Shown one piece after another: positions 59,177 through 64,000 of a stretch of 64,000 nucleotides of DNA. The notes beneath the pieces are model-generated. The model ran no database searches. It saw nothing but the letters and a program-made list of their open reading frames with translations, and was not told the DNA's origin. Numbering within the stretch: the stretch's first letter is position 1; every line of letters starts with the position of its first letter. Made by a program: the position numbers and the translations under genes. The stretch covers positions 744,001 through 808,000 of the forward strand of contig MU394059.1 of assembly GCA_022578605.1 (NCBI GenBank), given 5' to 3'. This stretch comes from Camillea tinctor. Taxonomy: Eukaryota; Ascomycota; Sordariomycetes; Xylariales; Xylariaceae.

Positions 59177-60612
59177 AGTGAGGATAGAAAGTTGATGGTA
59201 GACGAGGAGGTTAGATATGGTATGATGGGATGTTGTGTACGTTTTGAAAAAGTAGGAAATTAGTTAAATAGAGCTGTCCGGATGACTGCTTAGACATTAA
59301 AGCATGGTTTTACGTTTTTGGTGATTTCATCTTTTTCTTTCTTTTTTTCTTTTTCCTTTCTTTCTCTTCCCAGTTCTATTTGGTTTGACGAACTCAGAAC
59401 TCTCCCGTCACCTCTAGACTCTAGCTTGCTCTTTTGAAGAATGCCACATGCTTAACACATTCAATATCGTTACCGAGTCTTTTTGGCTTGTTTCTATATT
59501 GATGTATAAGTATCTGGTATACATGATGTTTTCTTTTCTTTTAGTATCTGATAAATATGACTTACTAAGTAACAGTCTTTTAGTTTCATAAACTCATCGG
59601 CACATTTGTCCTTATATACTGAGTTGTAGTCGGCAACGATACATTTCCCATAGACTGCAGCCTATATGGGAGAGAAGGGGCATCGGTAAGTTAGAAGGAT
59701 GTAAAGCCTGGTAGGTTGCCTCATACCTCAGCAGAGCATTGAGAGACGGCGGTAGCGAATTTTTGGATCGGCCGGGGACGTGGGGATGGCATGGTTATCC
59801 GATTTAGAAATGGAGAAAGTTCTTGGATAACGCTGGCCTTTTAGCTTTGGAGTGTATGTAAATGAGAAATCTTTCTTGAGATACGGTATTCTAACTTATA
59901 GTAGGTACATGATGTAGTGTAGCTCTGTCGGATAGCAACTAAGGTACATCCGCTATGCAAGCAATTAAACATTTTGGTAAGCATTTTCCAGCGATAATCG
60001 ATAGGCCGCTGAGGTCATCGGTGTAATCTACGGGTATCAGTATGCAGGAATGGGGAAGTTTATCTTATCGGGACTGTGCATCATCTTTTGGACCGGACGG
60101 CCCCGCTTTCTTTTAAACCCGATCGTTCCAATCCCCAATTGCCAAGTCAAAGTTCTCGACCCGACTCGACGCGACGCGATTTCATCAATTCGCCTTAGCT
60201 TTTTTACTTCATGCACAATCACATACCTGACGAGATCCTCATCGCAAGCTTCCCACATTTGCCAAGAGATGAATAAACCCTTTTCCCTTTCTTTTTTATT
60301 TTTATTTTTTTAATTGCTCTGTGTACTTTCGATTTAGTTGTGCCTCTTTCTAATCATCTTCATTCTACCCACGATACTCCGTAAACAGATACATAAATTA
60401 TTCTACCTTACTAGTATTTCCCCAGCCACCGTGCTTCTATTCCATGCAGCAGTGAGGCAAATCGCACGATGCGCTTTCCACGTCTATTCCTCACAACCGG
60501 ATCGACCTGCGACTAGAGATCGCGTCAGTTCCTACCATCATTAAGCAACAACGAACCCCCAGACACACCATGCTCCTATTCGAGATCTTCCACTCTTTCC
60601 AACTGCTCCACC
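59177..60612. other. Spacer between IleRS and Sfi1
   Basis: IleRS 3' region, T-rich tracts near 59330-59365 and 60280-60310, and the Sfi1 leader. No convincing gene; the frames at 60037-60258 and 60338-60544 have no family-like features. Confidence 0.5.
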
Positions 60613-63600
60613 ATGGCTCCTGCGTTCCAACAGCCGAGCCATCGGCCATCTGTTGCCTTCGCCGACCTCTCGGATGAAGATTCGTCATTAGGATCTCTGC
60701 ACCATGATTACCTTCTCTCGCCAACCACCTCTTCTCCCTTAGCGGCTCATGGCGGCAACCGTAATGAGTACTCCGATGACGGTATGTCTAAACTAAATAA
60801 CCTAGGCTAATTTACACTTTGATCACACCATATCTAGCCTGCTAACTCTATATATCCCCCGTCTTATCTAGACATCAATATCCTGTACGAGATAGTCCTC
60901 CGAGCTGAAGAGATTCTGGAGGAAGAGCTCACCCCATCATCCCGTCTCCCGACGCACGCCCTCTTCAAAGCTTACGATGAAATCCTTCCCAACTATGGCC
61001 TCGACCCAGACGAAGATCAACATATCAGCAAGCTCGTTTTCATGGTCGGAGGGGTCAAGAACGAGAAATTCATCATCGACAAGTTTAAGACGGTCATGGC
61101 ACGGATGAACATTACTCTGGCTATGGATGTACCTTCGGCACCCATTAGCGAAGTTGAGGATGATGCCAAATCCGGTTCTAGTTCTGACGATTACTCGGAA
61201 CCCCCTGATCCCAAAGCCGATGGCATACACCACATCAAGCCCGACCTTTACGATGCGGGCGATTATATGGGATTAGTTACCGCAACCGATGTTTACGAGG
61301 ACCAGTTGGACCAGTACGATGCTAGTATATCTAGAGAGCAGCATCTTGCCAGCAGCGCCGAAGCCTTCCGTAGGAAGCATCATGCTAAATTCTCCGCGGT
61401 CAACACTATTCGCCATTGGCAGAATAAGTCCAACTACATCAGCAACATATGCGACCAACTTGATGCGGCTCGGCAGGCAGATTTGGAAGACGATGCCGAG
61501 GACAGATTCTATATCTGGCGAGCCACTGCTGCCGAAGCTGAATTGACAGCCCCTGAAGACCTTCCGTCGAACATTTACTCGAGACGTACCGAACGCATCG
61601 CTATACGAACATACGAGATCCTCTCTACCAAGAAGGCTTTCAAGCAGTGGCGCGCGACTTCTAAGGCCAGGTTGAAAAAAGCCCAGGAGACGCAACCCAT
61701 GCCATTAGACCCGTTAGCACGCCTCGCAGATAGGGCGCACAACAATTTGCTGATGTCGCGTGCTTTTGCGCAATGGTCGAATCGTGCGGAGAAGGAGTCT
61801 GAGAAGGCCCAGATGGCTGTTAAAGCTTATGAGATGAGCTTGAAAGCCAAGGCTCTTGGTTTTCGTCACCACCCGACTGCTGATACCTTAATCGAAAAGG
61901 TTCATGGCAGCAGTCCCGATGATGTTGCACGCAACATTGCCGCTTCCGACCCTCACACTTCAGCCGGGGCTCAATCTGAGGAAGATGAGGAGGTCGACGA
62001 AGAGAAGGAGGCCATGATGGCTCAATTAGCTGCTAAGGCTTACGAGACGAACTTGAAGGCTAGAGCCCTAGGCATTCGTCCTCGTTTGACAGCCGAGGCC
62101 CTGATCGGAAACTCCCACGAAATCGCTTCCGCGGACGGCTCGCATGATCAAACTAAACCTGGCTATAATACTGTGGGACAGAATACTACGGCAGAATCAA
62201 AGAGGGCTCAGGCGGCTACTCAAACTGACGAAATCGATTCAGAAGCCAGGGCTCTGCCTATCCGTACCCGCTCAACCCCTGACCAACCGGGTAATGGCAA
62301 CACATCTACCGACAGTAACACCGCCGCTCCTAAAAAGCGCCAAAAGGGTGCTCTGAGTGTCACATTTGCTGACTCGGTTCCTCCTGATGCCTCTACAAAT
62401 TCTTCTGCTGACCAGCCCTCCGGCTCCACTGACGACGATGACGACGATGACGATGTGATGGACGAGAGAACTTTGCTTGCTAGAAGACATATCCTTCGCA
62501 TGAGATTTTTTGAAGCTTGGGAAAATTACACGGCAGAAAGGCTATCGAAAGTCAAGGAATTCGAAGTCGAACAACAAAACCAACGATTAGCGCAGACTAT
62601 TCCGGTCTGGCGTGATGAGGCAGTCTCTCAAAAACACCGAATTCTTGCGCTCAATGCTGAACGTGCGAATTTCTACAACAGAACTACAAAAGTGCTTCCT
62701 ATATGGAGGGAAAAGGCTCAGCAGGCCGTCGAGTACGAGGAAGAAGTCCTGGGACATTATGCTGAACGTGCCGACTATTATAATAAAACTACAAGAACGT
62801 TACCTATACTACGGAGAAAAGCGCAGCAAGCTAAAGAACGGGAACAACTCCTAGAACACTACGCGAACCGTGCTAGTTTCTTTTATAGAGTGACCGAAGC
62901 GTTACCTGTCTGGCGCAGCAAGGCTGCCGAGGCCGCAGAAAGACAGCAAGAGCTGGCATGTTATAGCGAACGTGCTGATTACTACTATAAGACCCACGAT
63001 ACCTTACAGGAATGGCGGAACATCGCCAAACAACGGCGAAAAGAAAGTCTAAAGGAAGCCCACTTGGAAACTCGCCGAATAGTCAAGAAAGGCATGGGAG
63101 AGCGGTGCATTAACCAATGGCGAGAGAAGCTACAGCCTAGTCTTGACCGTTCGGAGATGATGGATGCAAATCTCGAAGATGCCATTGCCGGCCGAGAAGC
63201 AAGGCAGAGTTGGCAGGCTTTACAGACATGGCGCAGTCGCGCTCAGGAAAAGATGAATGTAGCTTCTACCAGGGAGGTAATTGTCAAGGCGAATGCGTTG
63301 GAACAATGGCGAGAGAAATCCGCACTCTGTCAAGAAGTGCGGATTGAGGCCGAGGAGCGACGTGAAGACAGAGCTAAAAGCCGGGCGCTGAAGATATGGA
63401 ATTCTAGTTCAATCCAGAACGCAAATCGGCCGGACATGGTGGCGAATGCATTAGAAAAGAAGGAGAGGCGATTACTGCGATCAGGCTTCGAAGGGTGGTA
63501 TAGTAAAACAGCCGACAAACTGGTCCCAGTCGAGCTTTCGGATGGAAACTACAAGAGCGTGGATCAGGTGGTAGAAGATGCACGACGACAGTCATCGGAA

Positions 63601-63885
63601 AATCAAGTTCGAGGACTCTTCCATGCGTGGAAAGCGGCAGCTACCAACAAAAACAAGCAGGTAGTGAACAAACATGTAGAGGAAACATATGCACCAACAC
63701 CAGGACGACCGCATCTCTTCCTCGGTCCCCTCGGGAGAAGGGAGACCACAACGCCCTTAGCACCTGTACCAAACAGGGGCCCTTGGCAGCCTCGGGATTC
63801 GATCCTGGGCGGATCGGAGATGGTAGGGAGGGCCAGCCGATCGGGACGACCTAAGAGGAATTTGAGAGTATCATGGGCGGCATGA
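60613..63885 (+). CDS. SFI1: Sfi1 centrin-binding spindle pole body protein
   Basis: Sfi1 is a long alpha-helical rod that binds centrin (Cdc31) along its length and drives spindle pole body duplication. Exons are 60613..60781 and 60872..63885, giving 1060 residues. A conserved N-terminal region, DINILYEIVLRAEEILEEEL and THALFKAYDEILPNYGLDPD, leads to HISKLVFMVGG. The centrin-binding repeats follow, with AFKQWRATSKARLKKAQ, AFAQWSNRAEKESEK and FFEAWENYTAERL. Then four regular copies each carry LPVWR(E/S)KA (about 62590-63010), with NKTTRTLPILRRKA as a variant, and later CINQWREKL, ALQTWRSRAQEK and ALEQWREKS. A disordered acidic insert (about residues 355-530, with DDDDDDD) splits the repeat region. 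A long block reading MAQLAAKAYETNLKARALGI and MAVKAYEMSLKAKALGF is a recent-looking internal duplication. The C-terminus is basic. Confidence 0.9.
61810..62075 (+). repeat. Duplicated unit inside Sfi1
   Basis: AQMAVKAYEMSLKAKALGF (about 61810-61865) and AQLAAKAYETNLKARALGI (about 62020-62078) are close copies. Each is followed by R-(H/P)-R-type residues and a TADTLIEK/TAEALIGN segment. A weaker third copy (ALPIRTRSTPDQ) follows near 62250. Confidence 0.7.
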
Positions 63886-64000
63886 GGATTGGAGTGGCGC
63901 GGACGAGGTACGATATTATGATACCCATACATACATACATGTTCAGGATACGAAACATAGAGACGGAAAGCATGGAAAAGGAGTTGGTGAGAATTGTCGA

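Overview
The window is a gene-dense stretch of nuclear chromosome from a filamentous ascomycete, most likely a sordariomycete. Genes have short GT-AG introns (about 50-130 bases) with CTRAC-like branch points. Proteins resemble the Pezizomycotina versions of conserved eukaryotic genes, and the spacers are AT-rich and full of microsatellites. I recognise 16 genes, three further uncharacterised gene models, and a 10-base N gap inside homopolymer runs at about 31.2-31.4 kb. I found no rRNA, tRNA, CRISPR array, transposon, biosynthetic cluster or virus-like insertion.

Layout, left to right: the 3' end of a peroxisomal carrier (Ant1/Pmp47 type, +); MAK10/NAA35, the NatC auxiliary subunit (-, six exons); ATP15, ATP synthase epsilon (-); QCR2, complex III core 2 (-); RPC82, RNA polymerase III subunit (+); GGC1, mitochondrial GTP/GDP carrier (+, eight exons); a 1959-residue repeat-rich coiled-coil protein (+); mitochondrial seryl-tRNA synthetase (-); an Arp10/Arp11-type dynactin actin-related protein (-); a GEN1/YEN1 Holliday junction resolvase (+); a BTB/POZ protein (-); a 3.5 kb gene-free spacer; an unknown 316-residue protein (-); two adjoining unknown coding segments separated by one in-frame TAG (-); a PDK1-type kinase (+); the BAF60/Snf12/Rsc6 chromatin-remodelling subunit (+); a short-chain dehydrogenase (+); Hym1/Mo25 (-); cytosolic isoleucyl-tRNA synthetase (+); and Sfi1, the centrin-binding spindle pole body protein (+).

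No operon-like logic links the genes. Loose themes are mitochondrial function (ATP15, QCR2, GGC1 and mitochondrial SerRS within 24 kb) and cell morphogenesis or cytoskeleton (Arp10/11, PDK1, Hym1, Sfi1). Exon structures were rebuilt by eye from splice signals, reading phase and family conservation. Several starts therefore differ from the longest open frame, notably MAK10, RPC82, GEN1, ATP15 and the coiled-coil protein.

I did not find a clear new molecular system. The best leads are a sharp GC rise at the 3' ends of five unrelated genes, the periodic repeat architecture of the 1959-residue protein, the in-frame TAG at 41269, a stop-free 72-base intron in MAK10, a GC-AG intron in QCR2, and a recurring TACCTAGGTA-like palindrome in the spacers.
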